From positions 3,720,001-3,784,000 of the forward strand of contig NZ_JAPEOB010000001.1 in NCBI RefSeq assembly GCF_026341775.1: a stretch of DNA of 64,000 bases. Reading direction: 5' to 3'. The translations under genes were made by a program, and so were the position numbers. The notes below the pieces were generated by a model. The model was given only the letters and a program-made list of their open reading frames with translations, searched no databases and had not been told where the DNA came from. Source of the DNA: Streptomyces sp. NBC_00654. Lineage in GTDB: Bacteria > Actinomycetota > Actinomycetes > Streptomycetales > Streptomycetaceae. This document shows, one piece after another, positions 17,003-24,934 of this stretch; the first letter of the stretch is position 1, and every line of letters starts with the position of its first letter.

Positions 17003-18301
17003 GTGATCCTTGTGGAGGACTGGGCTGAGATCCGCCGGTTGCACCGGGCTCAAGGACTGTCCGCGCGGGCTGTTGCCCGACAGCTGGGGATTTCACGGAA
17101 CACGGTGCTACGGGCTCTTGCTTCGGACCGGCCCCCGCAGTACCGGCGGGCGGCGAAGGGGTCTGCGGTGGACGCGGTGGAACCTGCGGTCCGGGAGCTG
17201 CTGCGGCAGACCCCGACCATGCCCGTGACTGTGATCGCGGAGCGAATCGGCTGGGAACGCGGGCTGACGATCCTGCGGGACCGGGTGCGTGAGCTGCGGC
17301 CGGTGTATCTGCCGGTGGATCCGGTATCGCGGACGGTCTATCAGCCCGGTGAGCTCGCGCAGTGCGACTTGTGGTTTCCGCCGGTGGATATCCCCCTCGG
17401 CTACGGCCAGAGTGGACGCCCGCCGGTCCTGGTCATCGTCTCGGGCTACTCACGGATGATCACCGCCCGGATGCTGCCCTCCCGGCAGACCGGCGACCTG
17501 ATCGACGGTCACTGGCGGCTGCTGGCCGACGGCTGGCAAGCAGTCCCCAGGACGCTTGTCTGGGACAATGAGGCAGGCATCGGCAGAGGAAAGCTGACTT
17601 CCGAGTTCGCGGCGTTCGCGGGGCTGCTCGCGGTGAAGGTCCACTTGTGCCGGCCCCGTGACCCGGAGGCCAAGGGCCTGGTGGAACGCGCGAATGGTTA
17701 CCTGGAGACGAGTTTCCTGCCCGGGCGGACGTTCAGTGGCCCCGACGATTTCAACACCCAGCTCACCGGCTGGCTGCAGATCGCCAACCGCAGGACCCAT
17801 CGTGCAATCGCCGCTCGGCCGACGGACCGCTGGGAGTCCGACCGGGCCCAGATGCTCCCGGTCCCGCCGGTCGCCCCGCCCCACTGGTGGCGCTTTCAGA
17901 CCCGCATCGGCCGTGACCACTACATCCGGGTCGATACCTGCGACTATTCCGTCCACCCCCGGGCGATCGGTCACCGCGTCCTGGTCCGTGCGGACAACGA
18001 GGACATCACGGTCACCCTCACCGATACCCCCAGCGCCGGTGCCGGGACGGAGACGGTGGCGCGGCACCCGCGCTGCTGGGCCCGCCACCAGACGCTCACC
18101 GACCCCGAGCACGCCGAGGCGGCCCGCCTCCTGCGCGGAGAGGTCTGGCATCAGCAGGCCGCCCGAGCGGCCACCGCCCATACTGCCGCCCTGGCACCGA
18201 ACAACCTCGGCGTCGAAGTCGAACAGCGCGAACTGGACACCTACGACCGGATGTTCACCCTCATTGAGGGCGGCGGCGGGAAAGAGGAGGCGGACACCTG
18301 A
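17003..18301 (+). CDS. istA: IS21-family transposase IstA (432 aa)
   Basis: A DDE transposase of the IS21 type. The N-terminus has a helix-turn-helix (LSARAVARQLGISRNTVLRAL). The catalytic triad is seen as AQCDLW, VWDNEAG and EAKGLVERANGY. The GTG at 17003 is preferred, with GGAGGAAGAGAG just upstream; an ATG at 16931 would add 24 residues. The C-terminal region is the DNA-binding tail common to the family. The stop overlaps the istB start (TGATG). Confidence 0.92.
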   Translation: MILVEDWAEIRRLHRAQGLSARAVARQLGISRNTVLRALASDRPPQYRRAAKGSAVDAVEPAVRELLRQTPTMPVTVIAERIGWERGLTILRDRVRELRPVYLPVDPVSRTVYQPGELAQCDLWFPPVDIPLGYGQSGRPPVLVIVSGYSRMITARMLPSRQTGDLIDGHWRLLADGWQAVPRTLVWDNEAGIGRGKLTSEFAAFAGLLAVKVHLCRPRDPEAKGLVERANGYLETSFLPGRTFSGPDDFNTQLTGWLQIANRRTHRAIAARPTDRWESDRAQMLPVPPVAPPHWWRFQTRIGRDHYIRVDTCDYSVHPRAIGHRVLVRADNEDITVTLTDTPSAGAGTETVARHPRCWARHQTLTDPEHAEAARLLRGEVWHQQAARAATAHTAALAPNNLGVEVEQRELDTYDRMFTLIEGGGGKEEADT

Positions 18302-19140
18302 TGCCCCGCACCCCAGCGGCCGGCTCCCGGCCAGGCCCGGCGAAAACCGCGGACAAAACAGCGCCCACCGGCCATCAGACTGCCTCGGACCTGGCATTTC
18401 TCGCCCGCGCGATGAAGGCACCCACCCTGCTGGACGCCGCCGAACGTCTGGCCGAACGCGCCCGCGCCGAGTCCTGGACCCACACCGAATACCTGGTCGC
18501 CTGCCTGCAACGCGAGGTGTCCGCCCGCGACAGCCACGGCGGCGAGGGCCGCACCCGGGCTGCCCACTTCCCCGCGATCAAGACCATCGAGGAACTCGAT
18601 GTCGCCCATCTGCGCGGTCTGACGCGACAACAGCTCGCGCATCTGGGCACACTGGACTTCATAACGGGCAAAGAGAATGTGGTCTTCCTCGGCCCGCCCG
18701 GAACCGGCAAGACCCACATCGCCACCGGCCTCGCCGTCCGGGCCTGCCAGAGCGGACACCGCGTGGCCTTCGCCACCGCTTCCCAATGGGTGGACCGCCT
18801 CGCCGCAGCCCGCCGCTCCGGGCAACTCCAGGAAGAACTGGTCAAACTCGGCCGCTACCCGCTGATCGTGATCGACGAGGTGGGATACATCCCCTTCGAA
18901 GCCGAAGCGGCCAACCTCTTCTTCCAGCTGATCGCCAACCGCTACGAGAGAGCGAGTGTGATCGTCACGAGCAACAAGCCCTTCGGACGCTGGGGAGAAG
19001 TCTTCGGCGACGAGACCGTGGCCGCCGCCATGATCGACCGGCTCGTCCACCACGCAGAGGTCCACTCCCTCAAAGGCGAGTCCTACCGCATGCGAGGACG
19101 AAAACTCGGCCGCGTCCCCACCCCCACCGACAACGACTGA
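18301..19140 (+). CDS. istB: IS21-family helper ATPase IstB (279 aa)
   Basis: A DnaC/IstB-type AAA+ ATPase that helps the transposase find targets. Walker A is GPPGTGKT (about residue 131) and Walker B is LIVIDEVGYIPF. A TSNKPFGRWGEVFGD segment matches the family's sensor region. The length is typical and the start ATG overlaps the istA stop by one base. Confidence 0.92.
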   Translation: MPRTPAAGSRPGPAKTADKTAPTGHQTASDLAFLARAMKAPTLLDAAERLAERARAESWTHTEYLVACLQREVSARDSHGGEGRTRAAHFPAIKTIEELDVAHLRGLTRQQLAHLGTLDFITGKENVVFLGPPGTGKTHIATGLAVRACQSGHRVAFATASQWVDRLAAARRSGQLQEELVKLGRYPLIVIDEVGYIPFEAEAANLFFQLIANRYERASVIVTSNKPFGRWGEVFGDETVAAAMIDRLVHHAEVHSLKGESYRMRGRKLGRVPTPTDND

Positions 19141-19213
19141 CAACCAACCAAGACCGCAAAACGGCCCACAATTCAACCGCCCAAACTGGCCTCAAATTCG
19201 GCCGTTGCCGACA

Positions 19214-20635
19214 CTGCGACAGGCCCGTCCGGAGGCGGAGGTCCGGTACGTGACCATCGACGATGTCCGATGGTGCCTGGCCGGAGGCAAGCCCACCGTC
19301 GAACCGCCCCAAAGCGATCGGCTCACTTACTCGACCACCGTCAACCGGGACACCGCCATTCAGCTCCTGCGAGATGCTGCGATCGTGATCGTCATCGCCG
19401 GAGACGCGGTCCCGTCCGTCCACCTGCACGCCGTGAATGGATCGTTCGAGGAGATCGCTCGCGCACTCGCCTGCACGCGCGGCCGTCGCTACCTGCTCGG
19501 CCCGCTGTCCGCCTACGCCCTAGCCACGCCTGCGGAGTACGCGGGGCTGTTCGACGCTGTCCATACCCATACCGTGACGTCCGGTGACCTTCTGCTTGGC
19601 AGCCGACGCCCGGCCGACTATGAGCAGATGCGCACCGAACGCGACTCGTTCACCGGCCTCGTCGAGCAGATGCCCTGGCGTCCGATCGCCGAGCTGGAGC
19701 TGTACCGCGGCTGCACTCGACGCAAGTTCTGTGACTTCTGCAACGAACCGACGAAATCGCCTCTCGTCGCCTTCCGCGAAGTTGACGACGTCGTGGCCGA
19801 GACCGCCCAGCTCTACGCGGCCGGCATCCGGAACTTCCGCCTCGGCCAACAGACCTGCTTCTTCTCCTACCGTCATCGGGACGAGACCGCGATTCGCGCC
19901 CTGCTCAGCGGCATCCGCGAGTGCTGCCCCGAACTGGAGGTGCTCCACATCGACAACGCGGACCCCCTCGCCGTGGCCGCGCCCGTCGGGTTACGCATCG
20001 CGAAGCTGGTGGCGGACTTCTGCACCGAGGGCAACTGCGCGCCGATGGGTATCGAGAGCTTCGACCCGGCCGTTATCGAGCGCAACACCCTCACCTGCAC
20101 GCCCGAAATTCTGATGCGTGCCATCGGGCATGTGAACGAGGCAGGCGCAGCCCGCGGCCCCGGTGGTCTGCCGATGCTCCTCCCCGGCCTGAACCTGATC
20201 TACGGTCTCCCCGGGGAGACTCACAACACTCACGTGGCGAACCTTCGAGGCTTGGCCGGGATACTCGACGCCGGCCTGCTGTGCCACCGGACGAACGTAC
20301 GCCTGGCGAGAGCCTTCCCCGGTACCCCGCTTGCTTCGCTCAGCGAGCCGGAGCCGCTGCCGTCGGCCGAGCACTTCGCGTCGTGGAAGGCGGACATCGA
20401 CTTCACCTGGGATCAGCCGATGAAAGAGCGGGTCTACCCGACCGGCCTGCGCGTGCCGGGACTGCACTCCTACTTCATCAGCGAGGAGGGTACCTATTGG
20501 CGGCGATTGGGCTCGTACTCCATCCAGGTCATCGAGCGCAGCGCGCGAGTGCCCCTGGGGACTACCGGAGATCTGGTGGTCACCGGTCATTCGCCACGCA
20601 TGATCTTTGGGGAACGTGTTGCATCCGCTGCCTGA
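19214..20635 (+). pseudogene. radical SAM gene, 3' fragment (about 472 aa)
   Basis: This carries nearly all of a radical SAM enzyme. The cluster-binding cysteines are in YRGCTRRKFCDFC (a C-x5-C-x2-C pattern instead of C-x3-C-x2-C), followed by an FRLGQQTCFFSY strand and a glycine-rich GLNLIYGLPGET motif. It belongs to a COG1032-like group with a long N-terminal domain before the cluster. A TTG start at 19205 inside the IS end could express a truncated product that still has the whole catalytic core. The next gene overlaps it. Confidence 0.85.
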
Positions 20636-21329
20636 CGGGACACTCGCGAAACTGGCTGCTCTGGACGCGGCCGCGGAAGGCACCGTCCGTGCGGGCATGC
20701 TGCTGCCCTGGGCCAACGTGGCAGTGGAGACCGAGTTGCCCCGCCTCGGCCTGCGCCACACGGTCTTCCACCACGCACGGCTCGTGCCCGCATCCAGGAC
20801 GACGGCGATCGACACCTCCTTCTGGCACGGACTGCGCGAGGCATCGGTTCATGCGCTGGACTCGTTGTCGCACATCCCGCTCGACACGGTGATGCTGGCG
20901 TGCACGTCGGCGGGCTTCACCGACGGCCCGCCACTGCCGAGCGGAGTGGTCACCGCCTTCGACGCCCTCCTGCGGGCCCTGACCGACGCGGCCGTGGCAC
21001 GTGTGGTTCTCGTCACGCCCTACCCCACTCCGGTGACCGAAGCGGAAGCTGCGGCGCTGACCGAGGCCGGTATGGAGGTCTTGGCCCACGCGAGTCTGGG
21101 CCTGACCGATGGCTACCCTGAAGTCCCCCCGGGCCAGATCCTTGCCCTGGTGGAGCAGCTGCCGGAGGCCGCCGTCGAGGCTGCCGGCGCGATAGTCCTG
21201 TCTTGCACCGGGTGGCACACCCTGCCAGCAGTCGCCGAACTGGAGCACCGGTTCGGCAAGCCGGTAATTTCGTCCAACCTCGCCATGGCCCTTCTTGCCA
21301 CCCGAGCACCTGCTGGAGTTGGTCCATGA
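20616..21329 (+). CDS. Asp/Glu racemase / maleate isomerase superfamily protein (237 aa)
   Basis: Two cysteine-bearing motifs of the superfamily are present: MLACTSAGF in the first half and LSCTGWHTLP in the second, with a VVLVTPYPTPVT strand between. This pattern fits maleate cis-trans isomerase or arylmalonate decarboxylase-like enzymes, which use paired Cys residues. The start is uncertain (GTG 20616 or TTG 20619, with GGGG upstream) and overlaps the radical SAM stop. It overlaps the next gene by ATGA. The substrate is probably a small carboxylic acid or an analogue. Confidence 0.75.
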   Translation: MLHPLPDGTLAKLAALDAAAEGTVRAGMLLPWANVAVETELPRLGLRHTVFHHARLVPASRTTAIDTSFWHGLREASVHALDSLSHIPLDTVMLACTSAGFTDGPPLPSGVVTAFDALLRALTDAAVARVVLVTPYPTPVTEAEAAALTEAGMEVLAHASLGLTDGYPEVPPGQILALVEQLPEAAVEAAGAIVLSCTGWHTLPAVAELEHRFGKPVISSNLAMALLATRAPAGVGP

Positions 21330-22150
21330 CGATCGAACGCGCAAAACCAACACCGCTTGAGATCCGGCGTGTCCATCGGTTGGTCGTCCGAGCCGCCGGC
21401 CTGCCGGACGTGCGGGCCGAGGTGGAGGCCAATCACGACGAAAACCGGTGGTGGCCGACCTCGATCAGAGACCCACGGGTACGGATGCTCGCCGCCGGTT
21501 GGTCCACCCGGGTCTCCTACCGAATGGTGGAAACATACGCCCGAGTGATCACATCGGCGGATACCCGTGGATTCGACGGGCTCGTCACGGGCACGGACGC
21601 CGAACTGGTCGCGCTGGTGCGCCCCATCGGCCTGCCACAGACCCGGATCGACTACATGCGCTCCCTCGCCGAGCTCCTGCAGAACTGGGAGAAGGAAGGG
21701 GTCGACCCGGCTGCGGAGTCGGCCGATCTCGACGCCCTGGTCCTCGACTTCGCCACGCGGGTGCGGGGTGCGTCCTACAAGGTCGCCCAGTGCGCGCTGC
21801 TCACCGCCCGCGGGTACCACTGCGGCATCATCCCGGTCGATTCCGGCATGGTCACCAAGCTGGCACCCGTCCTGGGCATCACCCTCCCCTCGGGCGCCGT
21901 AGCGCACGAACGGATGCGGCACGTCCTTGAAGCCGCCGTACACGCCCGCTCGACCGACCTCCGTTCCCTGGTCACCGCCAACGGGTACCGGGTCGCGATC
22001 CCGGAAGGGGTGGAGCCGACCTGGTGGGTGCACCTCGTCCTGATCTACTTCAAGCGCCTGTACCTCAACGGTGCCTCCCCACAGCTCTGCCGCCGGCGAC
22101 CGGTCTGCACGAAGGTCATCGGCTGCGCACACCCGACCCGGATTGCCTGA
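21326..22150 (+). CDS. HhH-GPD DNA-glycosylase-like protein (274 aa)
   Basis: The middle of the protein matches the endonuclease III/MutY fold: a GLPQTRIDYMRSLAELL helix pair, VRGASYKVAQCALL in the position of the helix-hairpin-helix, and IIPVDSGMVTKLAPVLG where the family has PVDTHVxRVxxRLG, with the expected catalytic Asp. Near the C-terminus LCRRRPVC-TKVIGC holds Cys residues that could bind an iron-sulfur cluster, though fewer than the usual four are obvious. The ATG overlaps the racemase stop. It may act on modified bases instead of in general repair. Confidence 0.6.
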   Translation: MTIERAKPTPLEIRRVHRLVVRAAGLPDVRAEVEANHDENRWWPTSIRDPRVRMLAAGWSTRVSYRMVETYARVITSADTRGFDGLVTGTDAELVALVRPIGLPQTRIDYMRSLAELLQNWEKEGVDPAAESADLDALVLDFATRVRGASYKVAQCALLTARGYHCGIIPVDSGMVTKLAPVLGITLPSGAVAHERMRHVLEAAVHARSTDLRSLVTANGYRVAIPEGVEPTWWVHLVLIYFKRLYLNGASPQLCRRRPVCTKVIGCAHPTRIA

Positions 22151-22166
22151 TCCCTTGGGGGAGACA

Positions 22167-22985
22167 GTGGAACGGCTCGACGTGATCGGCAACATCAGCC
22201 GGGACCTGACCCGCTACCCCGACCACCGTGGTGGTTCCCGGCTCGGCGGCGCGGCCCTGTTCGTATCGCTGGCAGCGGCGAAGTCCGGTCTCAGGGCAGC
22301 TCCGGTCTGCGTCCTCGGAAACGATCTCGCACACCTGCCCGAGACGCCGGGCCTGGACGCGCTCGACTGGTCAGCACGGCTCCAGGCCGACGGCACCTCC
22401 ACGACCTTCGACCTGGAGTACGACCTGCAGGGCGAGCTGATGAGAGTGGACACGGAGTACGGCGTCGCCGAGAACCTGACCGAGCACGCTCTCAGGCACG
22501 TGGACGCGCACCCGCGAGCCACCTTCCACGTCTGCTGCCGCCGCCCGCTGGACGTGGCGGCAGTGCTCGGCCGACTCACCGCGAACGCAGCCGACTTCAG
22601 CGTGGACTTCTTCCTACCGAGCGCAGAAGCGATGATCCGTGCAGCCGCTCCATGGCTGCCGAAGGCGACCACCCTGTTCCTCAACACCGCCGAGTACCGG
22701 CTCCTGGAACAGGCGATCGACTGCGGCAACCTGCCGGAAGTGGTCGTCACCGACGGTTCACGGGCAGCCGTGGTCCGCAACTTCGGGCGTCAGTCCGCCT
22801 CCGCCGTACCGCCACCGAACCCAGCGCACGAGGTCTCCGGCGCCGGAGACACCTTGGCCGGGACCTTCCTGGCCCACCGCTCACGCGGTGCGACAACCGC
22901 CCAGGCCCTGGCGGAGGCGACAGCAGCCGCAACCAGGTACGTCGCGGCCCCGACCCTTCCAATCCCCGCGCCCCGACGCGGCTGA
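22167..22985 (+). CDS. PfkB-family sugar/nucleoside kinase (272 aa)
   Basis: A ribokinase-like fold with the C-terminal signature VSGAGDTLAGTF (about residue 225), in which the Asp is the catalytic base. The N-terminus has RLGGAALFVSLAAAKSG, the usual second strand/helix. At 272 aa it is slightly short for the family, which usually has about 300. The GTG at 22167 follows a strong GGGGGAG site. Likely phosphorylates a sugar or nucleoside. A decayed copy of its 3' end is at 45047-45170. Confidence 0.8.
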   Translation: MERLDVIGNISRDLTRYPDHRGGSRLGGAALFVSLAAAKSGLRAAPVCVLGNDLAHLPETPGLDALDWSARLQADGTSTTFDLEYDLQGELMRVDTEYGVAENLTEHALRHVDAHPRATFHVCCRRPLDVAAVLGRLTANAADFSVDFFLPSAEAMIRAAAPWLPKATTLFLNTAEYRLLEQAIDCGNLPEVVVTDGSRAAVVRNFGRQSASAVPPPNPAHEVSGAGDTLAGTFLAHRSRGATTAQALAEATAAATRYVAAPTLPIPAPRRG

Positions 22986-23010
22986 CCTACCGACTTGGGG
23001 GCCTCTCCCG

Positions 23011-23964
23011 ATGTCCGTCTACATAGCCCACCGGCTCTTCGCCGCCCACGATCGCGCTCTCGCCGCCGACCTCGCCGACCGACTCGCCTCGAAGGTGGGT
23101 CCCGATCGCGTCTTCCTGCCGTTCTGCGACACCGACGAGGAGGACCTCGTCGCCGAGGTCAAGGGGCGCCGCCTGTTCGAGCTTGACCGCGAACGCCTCA
23201 GTCACTTGGGCACCATGATCGCCATCCTGCACGGTCCGAGCCTCGACGACGGGGTCTGTATGGAGATCGGGTACGCCGCCGCCTCCGGCGTACCCGTCGT
23301 CGTGCTCACCACCGACTTCCAGACCTACTCGATGACCGAGGCCGGCACCCATCTCGAATTCCCCGACCCCCTCCTCCAGGCCGTGGCCACCCGCATCGTG
23401 CGCGTGGACAACCTCGGAACACCGCCTCTGCCGCTGGCTCCGGGCCGGTCGCGGTTCCAGGACTTCCAGACACGCAACGTGGTCCAGACGAACACGGCCC
23501 TCGACGCAGCCGTCGACGCCCTGCTCACCCTCCCAGATCACGCCAGCCTCCCCGCGTGCCCTCCGGGAATCATCGGTACACCTGTGTACGTCGAGGCGTC
23601 GCCGTACACGGCGTGGGGCCAGGACCAGTTGGTCAAAGCCTGTGTGGACGCCGGTCACACCGTAGTGGTGCCCCAGCGTTTCACCGCGTCGGACCCGGTG
23701 GCAGGGGCCCTGGCCGACCTGACCGCAGTGCGCTCGGCAGCCCGGCTGCTGGTCGACGTCTCCGGCCCCGAGACACCACCGGGATCCGCCCTGCTCATCG
23801 GTGCCGCTCTGGCCAGTGGCGTAAGGATTGCGGCCTTCCAGCCACGGATGACGTTCACCCATGCTCATGGGCGCGAACCTAACTGGCGAAATCTCATGAT
23901 CCAGTACGCTGCCGACGCGCACCTCGACAACGGCGAATCCGTCCTGTCGTGGCTGGCCACATGA
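23011..23964 (+). CDS. nucleoside 2-deoxyribosyltransferase, tandem domain (317 aa)
   Basis: The N-terminal domain is a nucleoside 2-deoxyribosyltransferase (NDT): a YIAHRLF start, an Asp-rich segment, and LDDGVCMEIGYA with the expected catalytic Glu85, then GVPVVVL. A second, weaker copy of the fold follows (about 190-300: VYVEASPYTAWG, RLLVDVSG, GSALLIGAALASG) where Leu replaces the Glu, so it is probably structural or binds a ligand. NDT enzymes exchange bases on 2'-deoxynucleosides. ATG start, 25 bp after pfkB. The next gene overlaps by ATGA. Confidence 0.75.
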   Translation: MSVYIAHRLFAAHDRALAADLADRLASKVGPDRVFLPFCDTDEEDLVAEVKGRRLFELDRERLSHLGTMIAILHGPSLDDGVCMEIGYAAASGVPVVVLTTDFQTYSMTEAGTHLEFPDPLLQAVATRIVRVDNLGTPPLPLAPGRSRFQDFQTRNVVQTNTALDAAVDALLTLPDHASLPACPPGIIGTPVYVEASPYTAWGQDQLVKACVDAGHTVVVPQRFTASDPVAGALADLTAVRSAARLLVDVSGPETPPGSALLIGAALASGVRIAAFQPRMTFTHAHGREPNWRNLMIQYAADAHLDNGESVLSWLAT

Positions 23965-24461
23965 ACCTCGAAGAGATCGTCGGCGAATACCAGACCGTGG
24001 TTCTGGAAGGTTGTGACGGAGTCGGTAAGAGCACGCTCGGCGAGCGTCTGTCGTCGCATCACGGCTTCGTCGTAGTGCACTCCCCGAAGACTCCCGACCA
24101 TCTCGATCTGTCCAGCCGCTACAGGACCATCCTCGCCGGGGACGGGAGGATCCTCTTCGATCGGTGCTTCATCAGCGAACTGGTCTACGGCCCGCTTTAC
24201 CGGGGGCGCTCCAGGATCAACTGGACCCAGGCGATCGACCTGGCCGAGAGTGTTATCGCGAGATCCGGCGTGCTCGTTCACCTGACCGCGCCACCTGGCA
24301 TCATCCACCGGCGGCTTCTGTCACGGGATGGCGAGGCGGTTGGCCTGGAAGAGGTCTCAACTCTGGTGACGGGCTACGAGAGGATCTTCTCCACGCTCGC
24401 TGACTACACCCATGTGCTCACGCTCGATACTTCGCTCCTCGATCTCCCCTCGACAGGGTGA
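23961..24461 (+). CDS. thymidylate/dNMP-kinase-like P-loop kinase (166 aa)
   Basis: The P-loop is at residues 17-25 (GCDGVGKST), followed by FDRCFISE in the position of the DRY/DRH motif. This is the arrangement of deoxynucleoside-monophosphate kinases. It is shorter than typical Tmk (about 210 aa), and the LID region is reduced. The ATG overlaps the NDT stop. It would complete a route from modified nucleoside to nucleotide. Confidence 0.7.
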   Translation: MNLEEIVGEYQTVVLEGCDGVGKSTLGERLSSHHGFVVVHSPKTPDHLDLSSRYRTILAGDGRILFDRCFISELVYGPLYRGRSRINWTQAIDLAESVIARSGVLVHLTAPPGIIHRRLLSRDGEAVGLEEVSTLVTGYERIFSTLADYTHVLTLDTSLLDLPSTG

Positions 24462-24541
24462 TGGCTCGCCGAAGCCAACACGCCGGCACAACACTCCCGC
24501 TAGGCTTCCAGGGCACCTGCTGTACCGCCGCTGGAGGAGTC

Positions 24542-24847
24542 TTGGAGATCGGAGCTGTCCAGAAGCTCGCCTGGGAGAACAAGACCCTCAAGGGGTTCAA
24601 TACCACCGACGTGGCTTTGGAGTTCGGTCTCCTTACGGCTGAAGTCGGTGAAGCCTTCACTGCTTGGCGCAAAGGGCTGCCCGATCTTGGGGAAGAGCTG
24701 GCCGACGTGTTCCTCTACCTGACCGCCTTGGCGGAAATGAACGGGCTGGACCTCGAAGCAGAAGTGGCCCGGAAGGTCGAGAAGAACGAGCGGCGTACAT
24801 ACGAGCGCAATGAACACGGAGCGCAGATCAGGACGAGCGGCGACTGA
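24542..24847 (+). CDS. MazG-like nucleotide pyrophosphohydrolase (101 aa)
   Basis: A single MazG-type fold. The acidic metal-binding set is visible in LLTAEVGEAFTAW (E-x2-E) and GEELADVFLYL (E-x3-D). Such proteins hydrolyse (d)NTPs to monophosphates and pyrophosphate, often non-canonical ones. The TTG at 24542 is preferred because a GGAGGAG ribosome-binding site lies immediately before it; a GTG at 24458 overlapping the kinase stop would add 28 non-conserved residues. It is the last gene of the nucleotide cluster before the IS nest. Confidence 0.72.
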   Translation: MEIGAVQKLAWENKTLKGFNTTDVALEFGLLTAEVGEAFTAWRKGLPDLGEELADVFLYLTALAEMNGLDLEAEVARKVEKNERRTYERNEHGAQIRTSGD

Positions 24848-24934
24848 AGTCTCCCCTCGCTGCACCTAACCTCGCCGTTTCGGTTGAGATGAGGCCGGAA
24901 GCGGGAAGAAAATACGAAAGTGCCTTCTGAGCTG

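Larger units (their letters stand above)
16894..19213 (+). mobile_element. complete IS21-family insertion sequence (2320 bp)
   Basis: It begins TGTCGGCAACGG and ends with the inverted copy CCGTTGCCGACA. It carries istA- and istB-type genes. A 5-bp direct repeat CTGCG flanks it (16889-16893 and 19214-19218), the mark of a recent insertion. It lies in the radical SAM gene. Confidence 0.93.

Noticed and set aside
18241..19176. - strand frame (311 aa) opposite istB
   Set aside because: Shadow of IstB; the istB frame has Walker motifs.
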